NCBI GenBank assembly: GCA_029961685.1
Contig: JARWKL010000004.1
Span: 25,425,610-25,489,609, forward strand
DNA: 64,000 nt
Source: Aristolochia californica
Lineage: Eukaryota > Streptophyta > Magnoliopsida > Piperales > Aristolochiaceae
Reading direction: 5' to 3'
A program made the position numbers and the translations under genes. Of the stretch, positions 1 to 12,550 are shown piece after piece (position 1 is the first letter of the stretch; the number at the start of each line of letters is the position of its first letter). Under the pieces are notes generated by a model that had not been told where the DNA came from, made no database searches, and was given only the letters and a program-made list of their open reading frames with translations.

Positions 1-2098
1 GCATATTTATTTTTTAAAACATGTGTAGAAAAATATTTTTTTCATATAAAATTCCGAGCTATTAGGGTTGAACTAGTGGAATATCACAAGCTTGGATAAC
101 AAAACTTTTGTGTTCATTTGTGGTGTGCAAATATATTTTATTTACAAACATTTCTTATTTCTTTAAATTATTTCCATACATAAACTCTAAAATTTTCATT
201 TTGTTGTGAACTATTTGCCTTTTGTCTCTTTTTTTTTTTTTAAGAGATGAAGGGAAAGTGAAAACTCAAGTTTTTATTTAAGAAAAAGTACACATCTTAA
301 AAGGAAATGCACAATGCACAAATGTACAGAGAGATAATTCCAAAAAGTGTCTGTAATTTTTAGGGATTGTAAACTCTTTTTATTTTTTATATATCAAGTT
401 CTGCAATCATCGGGAAAAGGGAGAGGTAGGGGATTTTTAACTGAGTGTTGACTCCCAATCCATAAGTCATTTCTTACAAAAATATGGCCCATTACGCATG
501 ATAAATCACTTACATCATCTTTGATGGTTAGGTCAACTTTTTGTAAATGAGAAAAATAATGGCTTGTTTGACTTAGGTTCACTTGGGAATTTAATGTTAT
601 TCTCTTTAAAAGGTTTGGACCCAAAGGTCATTTGCAGCTTTAACATGTTTCAAGCATGCATATCCTTTTTTTTAAATCACTTTCTTATCAAATTCCGAGC
701 TATTAAGGTTGAACTAGTGGAATTTTCCAAACTTGGATAACAAAAATTGTGTGTTCATTTTAGGTTTGTGAATAAATTTTCTTTACTTACTATTGTCATT
801 GCTTTAAATTTTTCCATACATTAACTCTTAAATTTTCATTTTGTTGTGATCTGTTTGCCTTTTCTCTCTTTTTTTTTCACGAGATGAAGGGAAAGTGAAG
901 ACTCAAGTTTTGATTTAATAAAAAAGTATACATCTAAAATAGAAATGCACAATGCACAAATTTGGAGAGAGATAATTCCAAAAAGTGTCAGTATTTTTTA
1001 GAGATTGTAAACTCTTTTTAGTTTTTTTATATCAGGTTTTGCAATCGTCGGGAAAAGGGAAAGATGAGGGATATTTAATTGAGTGTTGACTCCCAATCCA
1101 TAAGTCATTCCTTAAAAAAATATAGTCCGTTACACATGATAAATCACTTTACAATCATCTTTGATCGTTCTGTCAACTTTTTGCAAATGGAAAAAATAAT
1201 GACTTGTTTGACTCAAGTAAATAGCCCACCGCACGTTCGCTAGGGAATTTAATGTTATTTTTTTTAAAAGGTTTGGATCGTTAGGTCATTTTCTTCTTAA
1301 ACATGTTTCAAGGATGTATATCCATTTTTTAAAACAGGTGTCGAAAAATCTCTTTCTTCTAAAATTCTGAGCTATTAGGGTTGAACAAGTGGAATTTCCC
1401 AAACTTGGATAACAAAACTTTTGGGTTTAGTTGTGGTGTGTGAATAAATTTTCTTTACTTATATTAATTATTGCTTTAAATTCTTTCCTTACATAAACTC
1501 TAAAAATTTTATTTTGTTGTGATCTATTTGCCTTTTCTCTCTTTTTTTTTAAAAGATGAAGGGAAAGTGAAAACTCAAGTTTTTATTTAAGAAAAAAGTA
1601 TATATCTAAAATGGAAATGCCCAATTCACAAATGTAGAGAGAGATAATTCTAAAAATTTTCAGTAATTTTTAGTGATTTTAAACTCTTTTTAGTTTTTTT
1701 ATATCAGGTTTTGCAATCGTCGGGAAAAGGGGGAGGCGGGGGATTTTTTACTGAGAGTTCACACCCAATCCAATAGTCATTCCTTACAAAAATATAGCCC
1801 ATTATACATGATAAATCACTTTACAATCATCTACAATCGTTATGTCATCTTATTTTAAATGGGCAAAATAATGGATTGTTTGAGTCGGGTAAATATCCTA
1901 CCGCACGTGCACTTGCGAATTGAAAGTTATTCTCTTTAAAAGGTTTGGATCCATTGGTCATTTTCATGTTTAACATGTTTCCAGCATGCATATCCATTTT
2001 TTAAAACATGTGTTTAAAATTCTCTTTCTTATAAAATTCCGAGCTATTAGGGTTGAACTAAGAGAATTTCCCAAACTTAGATAACAAAACTTTTGTGT

Positions 2099-2112
2099 TC
2101 ATTTGTTATTGG
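2099..2112 (+). repeat. Monomer with ~33-35 bp deletion between CATTTGT repeats
   Basis: A typical monomer has TTCATTTGTGGTGTGTG, then about 20 bases, then ACATTTGTTATTGC. Here TTCATTTGT runs straight into TATTGG, so the GTGTGTGAATAAATTTTC block is gone. The flanking CATTTGT occurs at both ends of the missing segment in other monomers, the usual picture of deletion between short direct repeats. The landmark step is 640 bp instead of about 673. Confidence 0.8.
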
Positions 2113-5100
2113 TTTAAATTTTTTCTATACATAAACTCTAAAATTTTCATTTTTTTGTGATCTATTTGCCTTTTATATCTTTTTTTGTTTTCGAGATGAA
2201 GGGAAAGTGAAAACTCAAGTTTATATTTAAGAAAAAAGTATACACCTAAAACGGAAATGCACAATACACAAATGTTGCCAGAGATAATTCCAACAAGTGT
2301 CTGTAATTTTTAGGGATTGTAAACTCTTTTTAGTTTTTGTATTTCAGGTACTGCAATCATCGGGAAAAGGGGGAGGCGGAGGATTTTTAACTGAGTGTTG
2401 ACTCCCAATCTATTATTCATTCCTCACAAAAATATAGCCCGTTACACATGATAAATCACTTTACAATCATATATAATCGTTAGGTCAGCTTTTTTTAAAT
2501 GGGCAAAATAATGGCTTATTTGACTCGGGTAAATATCCCACCGCACGTTCACTTGGGAATTTATTGTTATTCTCTTTAAAAGGTTTGGATCCGTAGGTCA
2601 CTCGCATCTTTAACATGTTTCAAGAATGCATATCGATTTTTTAAAACATGAGTAGAAAAATCAGTTCCTTATAAATCTCCGAGCTATTAGGGTTCAACTA
2701 GTGGAATTTCCCAAACTTGGATAAAAAAACTTTTGTGTTCCTTTGTGGTGTGTGAAAAAATTTGCTTTACTAGCTTTTGTTATTGCTTTAAATTCATTCC
2801 ATACATAAACTCTAAAATTTTCATTTTGTAGTGATATATTTGCCTTTTTTCTATTTTTTTTTTTACAAGACGAAGGGAAAGTGAAAACTCAAGTTTTGAT
2901 TGAAGAAAAACGTATACATCTTAAATGGAAATGCACAATGCACAAATGTAGAGAGAGATAATTCCAAAAAGTGTCTGTAATTTTTAGAGATTGTAAACTC
3001 TTTTCAGTTTTTATATATCTGGTTTTGCAATCGTTGGGAAAAGGGGGAGGCGTGGGATTTTTAACTGAGTGTTGACTCCTAATCCATAAGTCATTCCTTA
3101 CAAAAATATAGCCTGTTACGCATGATAAATCAAATACAATCATCCACGATCGTTTGGTCAACTTTTTGGAAATTGGAAAAATAATGCCTTGTTTGATGTG
3201 GGTAAATATCCCACCACACGTTCACATGGGAATTGAATGTTATTCTCTTTAAAACGTTTGGATCCATAGCTCATTTGGGTCTTTAACATGTTTCAAGCAT
3301 GCATAACCATTTTTTAAAACATGTGTAGAAAAATCTCTTTCTTATAAAATTCCAAGCAATTATGGTTGAACTAGTGGAATTTCCCTAATTTGGATAACAA
3401 AAATTTTGTGTTCATTTTAACTTTGTGAATAAATTTTCTTTACTTACATTTGTATTGCTTTAAATTCTTGCCTTACAAAAAATCTAAAATTTTCAATTTG
3501 TTCTAATCTATTTTCCTTTTCTCTCTCTTTTTTTTTACAAGAAGAAGGGAAAGTGAAAAATCAAGTTTGTATTTAAGAAAAAATTATAAATCTAAAATAG
3601 AAATGCACAATTAAAAAATGTAGAGTGAGATAATTCCAAAAAGTGTGTGTAGTTTTTTAGGGATTGTAAACTCTTTATAGTTTTTTTATATCTGGTTCTG
3701 CAATCGTCAAAAAAGGGGGAGGCGGGGGAATTTTAACTGAGTGTTGACACCCAATCCATAAGTCATTTCTTACAAAAATATAGCCCATTAAGCATTAGAA
3801 ATCACTTTACAATCATCTTTCATCGTGATGTCAACTTTTTGTAAATGGGAAAAATAATTGCTTGTTTGACACGAGTAAATATCCCACCACACGTTCACTT
3901 GGGAATTTAATGTTATTCTTTTTAAAAGGTTTGGATCCATAGTTCACTTGCATCTTAAACATGTTTCAAGCATGCATTTCCATTTTTTAAAACATGTGTA
4001 GAAAAATCTCTTTCTTATAAAATTCCAAGCTATTAGGGTTGAACTAGTGGAATTTCCCAAACTTAGATAACTATAATTTTGTGTTAATTTGTGGTGTGTG
4101 AATAAATTTTCTTCACTTAAATTTTTTATTTCTTTAAATTCTTTCCATCTATAAACTATAAAAATTTTATTTTGTTGTGATCTATTTGCCTTTTATCTCT
4201 TTTAGTGTTTACGAGATGAAGGGAGAGTGAAAACTCAAGTTTTGATTTAATAAAAAAGTTTACATAAAAAATAGAAATGCACAATGCTTAAATGTAGAGA
4301 GAGATAATTCAAAAAAGTGTTTGTACTTTTTGGGGATTGTAAACTCTCTCTAGTTTTTTTATATCAGGTTCTGCAATCGTCGGGAAAAGGGGAAGGTGGG
4401 GGGTTTTTAACTGAGTGTTGACACCCAATCAATCAGTTATTCCTTACCAAAATATAGCCCATTACGCATGATAAATCACTTTACAATCACGTACGATCGT
4501 TATGTCATCTTTTTGTAAATGGGCAATATAATGTCTTGATTCACTCGGGTAAATATCCCCCCGCACGTTCATTTACGAATTTAATGTTAATCTCTTTAAA
4601 AGGTTTGGATCCATAGGTCATTTTGATTTATAACATGTGTCAAGCATGCATATCCATTTTTTAAAACATGTGTAGAAAAATCTCTTTCTTATAAAATTCT
4701 GAGCTATTAGGGTTGAACTAGTGGAATTTCCCAAACTTGGATAACAAAACTTTTGAGTTAATTTCTAGTGTGTTAATAAATTTTTCTTTACTTACATTTT
4801 TTATCGCTTTAAATTCTTTCCATACGTAAACTCTAAAATTTTCATTTTGTTGTGATCTATATATTTTTTTGTATACGAGATGAAAAGAAAGTAAAAACAC
4901 AAGTTTTGAATTAAGAAAAAAGTATACATCTAAAATGAAAATACACTATACAAAAAAGTAAAGAGAGATAATTCCAAAAAGTGCCTATAATTCTTAGGGA
5001 TTGTAAACTCGTTTTAGCTTTTTATATTTCAAGTTCTGCAATCGTCGGGAAAAGGGGGAGGGGGTGGATTTTTAACTGAGTGTTGACTCCCAGTCCATAA

Positions 5101-7387
5101 GTCATTCCTTACAAAAATATAGCCTGTTGCGTATGATAAACCACTTTAAGATCATCTATGATCGTTAGGTCAACTTTTTGTAAATGGGCAAACTACTGGC
5201 TTGTTTGACTAGGGTAAATATCCCACCGCTCGTTCACTTGGGAATTTAATGTTATTCTCTTTAAAAGGTTTGGATCCATAGGTCGTTTGCATCTTTATCA
5301 TGTTTAAAGCATGCATATCCAATTTTTAAAACATGTGTAGAAAAATCTCTTTCTTATAAAATTTAGATCTATTAGGGTTGAACTAGTGGAATTTCCAAAA
5401 CTGGATAACAAAACTTTTGTGTTCATTTTTGGTGAGTGAATAAATTTTCTTTACTTACATTTGTTATTGCTTTAAATTATTTCATTACATAAACTCTAAA
5501 ATTTTCATTTTGTTGTGATCTATTTGCCTTTTTTCTCTTTTTTATTTTACGAGATGAAGGGAAAGTGAAAACTCAAGTTCTGATTTAAGAAAAAAGTATA
5601 CATCTAAAATGGAAATGCACAATGTACAAAAGTTGAGAAAGATAATTCTTAAAAGTGTCTGTAATTTTAGGGATAGCAAACTCTTTTTGTTTTTATATTT
5701 CAAGTACTGCAATCATCGGGAAAAGGGGGAGGCGGAGAATTTTTAACTAAGTGTTGACTCCCAATCTATAAGTTATTCCTTAAAAACATATAGCCCGTTA
5801 TGCAAGATAAATCATTTTAAAATCATCTATGATCGTTAGATCAACTTTTTTTAAACGGGCGAAATAATGGTATGTTTTACTCGGGTAAATATCCCATCAC
5901 ACGTTCACTTGGAATTTAATGTTGTTCTTTTTAAAAGGTTTGGATCCATAGGTCATTTGCATCTTTAACATGTTTCAAGCATGCATATCCATTTTTTAAA
6001 ACATGTATAGAAAAATCTCTTTCTAATAAAATTCCGAGCTATTTTGATTTAACTAGTGGAATTTCCCAAAATTGGATAACAAAACTTTTGTGTTAATTTA
6101 AATTTTATTCACTTACATTTGTTATTGCTTTAAATTCTTTCCATACATAAACTCTAAAATTTTCATTTTGTTGTGATTTATTTGCCTTTTATCTCTTTTT
6201 TTGTTTACGAGATGAAGGGAAAGTGAAAACTGAAGTTTTTATTAAATAAAAAAGTATACATCTAAAATAGAAATGCACAATGCCCAAATGTTGAGAGAAA
6301 TAATTTTGAAAAGTGTCTTTAATTTTTAGGGATTGTGAACTCTTTTTAGTTTTTATATATAAGGTTCTGAAAACGTTGGGAAAAGGCGAAGGTGGGGGAT
6401 TTTTAACTGAGTGTTGACTCCCAATCCATAAGTCATTCCTTAACATAATATAGCCCGTTACGCATGATAAATCACTTTACAATCATCTATGATCGTTAGG
6501 TTAGCTTTTTTGTAAATGGGCAAAATAATCACTTGTTTAACTCAGATAATTATCCAACCGCACGTTCACTTGGGAATTTAATGTTATTCTCATTAAAAGG
6601 TTTGGATCCATAGGTCATTTGCATCTTTAACATGTTTCAAGCATGCATATCCATTTTTTAAAACATGTGTAGAAAAATCTATTTCTAATAAAATTCCGAG
6701 CTATAACGGTTGAACTAGTGGAATTTTCCTAAACTTAGATAACAAAACTTTTGTGTACATTTGTGTTATGTGAATAAATTTTCTTTACTTACATTTGTCA
6801 TTTCCTTAAATTCATTCAACACATCAGCTCTAAAATTTTCATTTTGTTGTGATCTATTTGCCTTTTGTCTCTTTTTTGTTTACGATATAAAGGTAAACTA
6901 AAAAATCTAGTTTGATTTAAGAAAAAAGTATACATATAAAATGGAAATGCACATTGCACAAATGTAGAGAGAGATAATTCCAAAAAGCGTCTATAATTTT
7001 TAGAGATTGTAATTTTTTTTTAATATATCAGTTTATGCGATCGTCAAGAAATGGAGGTGGCTGGGGATTTTTAACTAAGTATTGACTCCCAATCCATATG
7101 TCATTCCTTAAAAAAAATGGCCCTTTACGTATTATAAATTACTTTACAATCATCTATGATCGTTAGGTCAGCTTTTGTAAATGGGCAAAATAATGGCTTG
7201 TTTGACTCAGGTAAATATCCGATCGCAAAGTCCCTTCGGAATTTATTGTTATTCTGTTTAAAAGGTTTGGATCCAAAGGTATTTGCATCTTTAACATGTT
7301 TCAAGAATGCATATCCATTTTTTAAAACATGTGTAGAAAAATCTCTTTCTTATAACATTCCATGCTATTAGAGTTGAACTAGTGGAA

Positions 7388-7408
7388 TTTAGGGTGTAGG
7401 GTTTAGGG
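7388..7408 (+). repeat. Telomere-like heptamer patch (TTTAGGG, TGTAGGG, TTTAGGG)
   Basis: Three consecutive heptamers read TTTAGGG, TGTAGGG and TTTAGGG, directly after TAGTGGAA of a monomer. They occupy the place where other monomers have CCCAAACTTGGATAACAAAAC. TTTAGGG is the Arabidopsis-type plant telomere unit. Three units is short, and the normal monomer already contains ATTAGGGTTG about 20 bp upstream, so local slippage or repair could have produced it without telomerase. I saw no other such patch in the window. Confidence 0.75.
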
Positions 7409-8116
7409 TCAATCAATTTTTGTGTTCATTTGTGGTGTGTCAATAAATTTTCGTTACTTACATTTTTATTGTTTTAAATTCTTTCCATACAGAAACTCTA
7501 AAATTTTAATTTTGTTGAGATCTATTTGCCTTTTATCTCTTTTTTTTTTACGAGATGATGGGAAAGAGAAAACTCAAGTTTTGATTTAAGAAAAAAGTAT
7601 TCAGCTAAAATAACAATGGAGAATGCACAAATGTAGAGAGATAATTCGTAAAGTGTTCGTAATTTTTGGAAATTGTAAACTATTTTTAGTTTTTATATAT
7701 CAGGTTCTGCAATGGTCAGGAAAATGGGGAGGCAGGGGATTTTTAACTAAGTGTTGACTCCCAATCCATAAGTCTTTCCTTATAAAAATATAGCCCATTA
7801 CACATGATAAATCACTTTTCAATCATCTATGATCGTTATGTCAACTTTTTGTAAATGGGTAAAATAATGGCTTGTTTGACTTCGGTAAATATCACACTGC
7901 ACGTTCACTTGGGAATTTAATGTTATTCTCTTTAAAATGTTTGGATCCATAGGTCATTTGCATTTTTAACATGTTTCAAGCATGCATATCCATTTTTTAA
8001 AACATGCGTAGAAAAATCTCTTTCTTATAAAATTCCGAGCTATTAGGGTTGAACTAGTGGAATTTCCCTAACTTGGATAAAAAACTTTTGTGTTAATTGT
8101 TGGTGTGTGAATAAAT

Positions 8117-11100
8117 TTTATTTATATACATTAGTTATTGCTTTAAATTCTTTCTACACATAAACTCTAAATTCTCATTTTGTTATGATCTATTTGGCAT
8201 TTATCTCTTTTTTTGTTTACGAGATGAAGCGAAAGTGAAAGCACATGTTTTGATTTAAGAAAAGAGTATACATCAATGCACAGTGCACAAATGTAGAGAG
8301 AGATAATTCAAAAAAGTGTCTCTAATTTTTAGGGATTGTAAACTTTTTCTAGTTTTTATTTATCAGGTTCTGCAATCGTCGGGAAAAGGGTGAGGCGGGT
8401 GAATTTTAACTGAGTGTTGACTCCCAATCATTAAGTCATTCCTTAAAAAAATATACCCCGCTATGCAAGATAAATCACTTTACAATATTCTATGATTGTT
8501 AGGACAATTTTTGTAAATGGAAAAAATACTGGCTTGTTTGACTTGGGTAAATATCCCACCGCACGTTCACTTGGGAATTTAACGTTATTCACTTTAAAAG
8601 ATTTGGATCCATAGGTCATTCACAACTTTAACATGTTTCAATCATGCATATCCATTTTTCAAAACATGCAGAGAAAAGACTCTTTCTTATAAAATTTCGA
8701 GCTTTTAGGATTGAACTAGTGGAATTTCCCAAACTTGGACAACAAAACTTATGTGTTCATTTGTGGTGTGTGAATAAATTTTCTTTACTTACATTTGTTA
8801 TTGATTTAAATTCTTTCCATAGATAAACTCTAAAATTTTCATTTTGTTGTGATCTATTTGCCTTTTATCTCTTTTTTTTTTTTTTACGAGATGAAGGGAA
8901 AGTGAAAACTCAAGTTTTTATTTAAAAAAAAGTATACATATAAAATGGAAATTAACAATGCACAAAATTAGAGAGAGATATTTCCAAAAAGTGATTGTAA
9001 TTTTTAGGGATTGCAAAAAAATTTTGTTTTTATATATTAGGTTCTGTAATTGTTGGGAAAAGGGGTGGCGGGGGATTTTTAACTGAGTGTGGACTCCCAA
9101 TCCATAAGTCATTCCTTACAAAAATATAGCCCGTTACGCATGATAAATCACTTTACAATCATCTATGATCGTTAGCTCAACTTTTTGTAAATGGGCAAAA
9201 TAATGGCTTGTTTAACTAGGGTAAATATCCCGCCACACGTTCACTTGGGAATTTAATATTATTCTCTTTAAAAGGTTTGGAATCATAGTTAATTTGCATC
9301 TTTAACAAGTTTCAAGCATGGATATCCATTTTTTAAAACATGCATTGAAAATTCTCTTTCTAATAAAAATTTGAGCTATTAGGGTTGAACTAGTGGAATT
9401 TCCCAAACTAGGATAGAAAAACTTTTGGGTTCATTGGTGGTGTGTGAATAAATTTTCTTTACTTACATTTGTTGTTGCTTTAAATTCTTCCCATACAAAA
9501 ACTCTAAAATTGTCATTTTGATGTGATCTATTTGCCTTTTGTTTACAGGATGAAGGGAAAGTGAAAATTCAAGTTTTGATTTAAGAAAATAGTATCCATC
9601 TAAAATGGAAATGCACAATGCACAAATGTAGTGAGAGATAATTCCTAAAAGTGTCTATAATTTTTAGGGATTGTAAAGTCTTTTTAGTTTTTATATATCT
9701 AGTTCTGCAATCGTCGAGAAAAGGGGGAGGCGGAGGATTTTTAACTGAGTGTTGACTCCCAATACATAAGTCTTTCCTTACAAAAATATTGCCCTTTACG
9801 CATGATAAATCACTTTACAATCATTTACGATTGTTTGGTCAACTTTTTGTAAATGGGCAAAATAATGGCTTGTTTGACTGGGATAGACTAGGGTAAATAT
9901 CCCACCGGACCTTCACATGGGAATTTAATTTATTCTCTTTAAAAGGTTTGGATCCATAGGACATTTGCATCTTTAAAATGTTACTAGCATGCTTATCCAT
10001 TTTTTAAAAATTGCGTATGTAAATCTATTTTTTATAAAATTTCGAGCTATTAGGGGGTAGCTTGTGGAATTTCCAAAACATGGGCAACAAAACTTTTGTG
10101 TTTATTTGTGGTGTGTGAATAAATTATCTTTACTTACATTTTTTATTGCTTTAATTTCTTTCCATACATAAACTCAAAAATTTTAATTTTGTTGTGATCT
10201 ATTTGCTTTTTATCTCTTTTTTTTTTGTTTATGAGGTGAAGGGGAAATGAAAACACAAGTTTTAATTTAAGGAAAAGGTTTGCATCTAAAATGGAAGTGC
10301 ACAATGCACAAATGTAGAGAGAGATAATTCGAAAAAATGTCTATAATTTTTAGGGATTTTAAATTCATTTTAGTTTTTAAATTTCAGGTTCTGCAATCGT
10401 CGCGAAAAGGGGGAGGTGAGAGATTTTTAACTGAGTGTTGACTCCCAATCCATAACTCATTCTTTAAAAAAATATAGCCCATAGTGCATGATAAATCACT
10501 TGACAATCTTCTATGATCGTTAGGTCAGCTTTTTGTAAATGGGCAAAATAATGGCTTGTTTGACTCAGGTAAATATCTCACTGCACGTTCACTTGGGAAT
10601 TTAATGTTAATCTCTTTAAAAGGTTTGGATCCGTAGGTCATTTGCATCTTTAACATGTTCCAAGCATGTACATCCATTTTTTAAAACATGCATAAAAAAA
10701 TCTCTTTTTGATAAAATTCTGAGCTATTACGGTTGAACTAGTAGAATTTCCCAAACTTCGACAACAAAACTTTTGTTTTCATTTGTGGTGTGTGAATAAA
10801 TTTTCTTTAGATACATTTTTATTGCTTGATATTCTTTCCTAACTTAAACTATAAAATTTTCTTTTTGTTGTATTCTATTTGCCTTTTATCAATTTTTTTG
10901 GTTACAAGATGAAGGGAAAGTGAAAACTCAAGTTTTGATTTAAGAAAAAGATAAACATAAAAAATGGCAATGCACAATGGACAAATGTAGACAGAGATAA
11001 TTCGAAAAAGTGTCTGTAATTTTTAGGGATTGTAATCTTTTTTTAGTTTTTATATATAAGGTTCTGCAATATGGGGAAAATAATGGCTTGTTTAACTCGG

Positions 11101-12533
11101 GTAAATATCCCACCGCACGTCCACTTGGGAATTTAATATTATTCTCTTTAAAAGGTTTGGATAAATAAGTCATTTGAATCTTTAACAAATTCCAAGCATG
11201 CATATCCATTTTTTAAAACATGCGTAAAAAAATCTCTTTCTTATAAAATTCTAAGCTATTAGGGTGGAACTAGTGGAATTTCCCAAACTTGGATAACAAC
11301 CATTGTGTTCCTTTGTGGTGTGTGAATAAATTTTCTTTACTTACCTTTGTTATTGCTTTAAATTCTTTCCATAGATAAACTCTAAAATTTTCATTTTGTT
11401 GTGATCTATTTGCCTTTTATCTCTTTTTTTGTTTACGAGATGAAGGGAAAGTGAAAACTCAAGTTTTGATTTGAGAAAAAATTTTACATCTAAAATGGAA
11501 ATGCACAATGCACAAATTTAGAGAGAGATAATTCAAAAAAGTGTCTATAATTTTTAGGGATTGTGTACTCTTTTTAGTTTTTATATATCAGGTTCTGTAA
11601 TCGTCGTGAAAAGGGGGAGGCGGGGATTTTTAACTGAGTTTTGACTCCCAATCCATATGTCATTCCTTAGAAAATTATAGCCCATTACGCATGATAAATC
11701 ACTTTACAATCATCTAATATCGTTATGTTAGTTTTTTGTAAATGGGATAAATAATGGCTTGTTCCACACGGATAAATATCCCACTGCACGTTCACTTGGA
11801 AATTTATTGTTATTCTCTTTAAAAGGTTTGGATCCATAGGTAATTTGAATATTTAGCATTTTTAAAGCATGCATATCCATTTTTTAAAACTAACGTAGAA
11901 AAATCTCTTTTTTTATAAAATTCCGAGTTATTAGAGTTAAACTAGTGGAATTTCCCAAATTTGGGTAACGAAACTTTTGAGTTCATTTGTGGTGTGTGAA
12001 TAAGTTTTCTTTACTTACATTTTTAATGCTTTAAATTCTTTCCATACATAACTCTAAAATTTTCATTTTGTTGTGATCTATTTGCCTTTTATCTCTTTTT
12101 TTGGTTTCGAGATGAAGGGAAAGTGAAAACTCAAGTTTTGATTTAAAAAAAAAGTATACATCTTTAATGGAAATGCACATTGCAGAAATGTAGAAAGATA
12201 TAATTCCAAAAAGTGTTTGCAATTTTTAGGGATTGTAAACTCTTTTTAGTTTTTATATATCAGGTTCTGCAATCTCCAGGAAATGGGGGAGGCGGGGGAT
12301 ATTAAACTGAGTGTTGACTCCCAATCCATAAGTCATTCCTTACAAAAATATAGCTGTTACGTATGATAAATCACTTACAATCATCTATGATCGTTAGGTC
12401 ATCATTTTGTAAATGGGCAAAATAAAGGTTTGTTTAACTCGGGTAAATATCCCACTGCACGTTCACTTGGGAATTTAATGTTATTCTCTTTAAAAGGTTT
12501 GGATCCATAGGTCATTTGCATCATTAACATGTT
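8117..12533 (+). repeat. Segmental duplication, copy 1 (~4.42 kb, about seven monomers)
   Basis: This stretch matches 12534-17080 monomer for monomer, far more closely than neighbouring monomers match each other. Shared private states include CATCAATGCACAGTGCAC (8272 and 12688), ACTTATGTGTTC (about 8748 and 13164), the altered landmark GGGGGTAGCTTGTGG (10053 and 14465) and AACTAACGTAGAAAAA (about 11888 and 16438). In stretches compared by eye identity is about 95% or more. The offset is 4416 bp at the start and 4547 bp at the end. Most of the change is a 140 bp deletion in this copy at about 11071, partly offset by a roughly 12 bp insertion at about 9880. Landmarks are at 8711, 9385, 10056, 10733, 11265 and 11937. 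Confidence 0.9.
11061..11090 (+). repeat. 140 bp deletion junction in duplication copy 1
   Basis: Copy 2 has GGTTCTGCAATATGGGAAAAAGG at 15471 and, 140 bp later, ATGGGCAAAATAATGGCTTG at 15621. In copy 1 these are fused as GCAATATGGGGAAAATAATGG, with all between missing, including the G-rich box and the GTTGACTCCCAATCC block. The near-identical decamers ATGGGAAAAA and ATGGGCAAAA bracket the lost segment exactly 140 bp apart. The offset between copies rises from 4410 to 4550 across this point. Since copy 2 retains the segment, the loss in copy 1 most simply followed the duplication. Confidence 0.88.
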
Positions 12534-12550
12534 TTATTTACATACATTAG
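12521..12550 (+). repeat. Out-of-register duplication junction
   Basis: The end of copy 1, TCATTAACATGTTT (matching 17068-17081), runs directly into TTTATTTACATACATTAG (matching about 8117-8134). In an intact monomer these two blocks are roughly 140 bp apart with the landmark between them. The hybrid monomer here therefore lacks its landmark, and the step from 11937 to 13137 is 1200 bp rather than about 1345. The only shared sequence at the joint is a few T residues, so the exchange joined non-equivalent positions of the monomer. Confidence 0.85.

Larger units (their letters stand above)
1..8116 (+). repeat. Ordinary subfamily A monomers, left segment
   Basis: Landmarks lie at 68, 709, 1381, 2053, 2693, 3366, 4039, 4713, 5378, 6048, 6710, 7374 and 8049. 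Most monomers carry the subfamily A states ATTCCGAGC, CACTTGGGAATT and GGTTCTGCAATCG. The monomers at 3366 and 4039 instead have ATTCCAAGC, and those near 1031, 1705 and 3022 have GGTTTTGCAATCG, so the markers are not absolute. The stretches near 2340 and 5697 share an uncommon state (GGTACTGCAATCATCGGG and AAGTACTGCAATCATCGGG) five monomers apart, which suggests exchange between them. No genes or other elements were seen apart from the telomere-like patch at 7388. Confidence 0.9.

Noticed and set aside
7156..7371. Plus-strand frames such as 71 codons here, and at 8644, 13060 and 13857
   Set aside because: These are chance openings in A/T-rich repeat sequence. The pair at 8644 and 13060 is alike only because it lies in the duplicated 4.4 kb segment.
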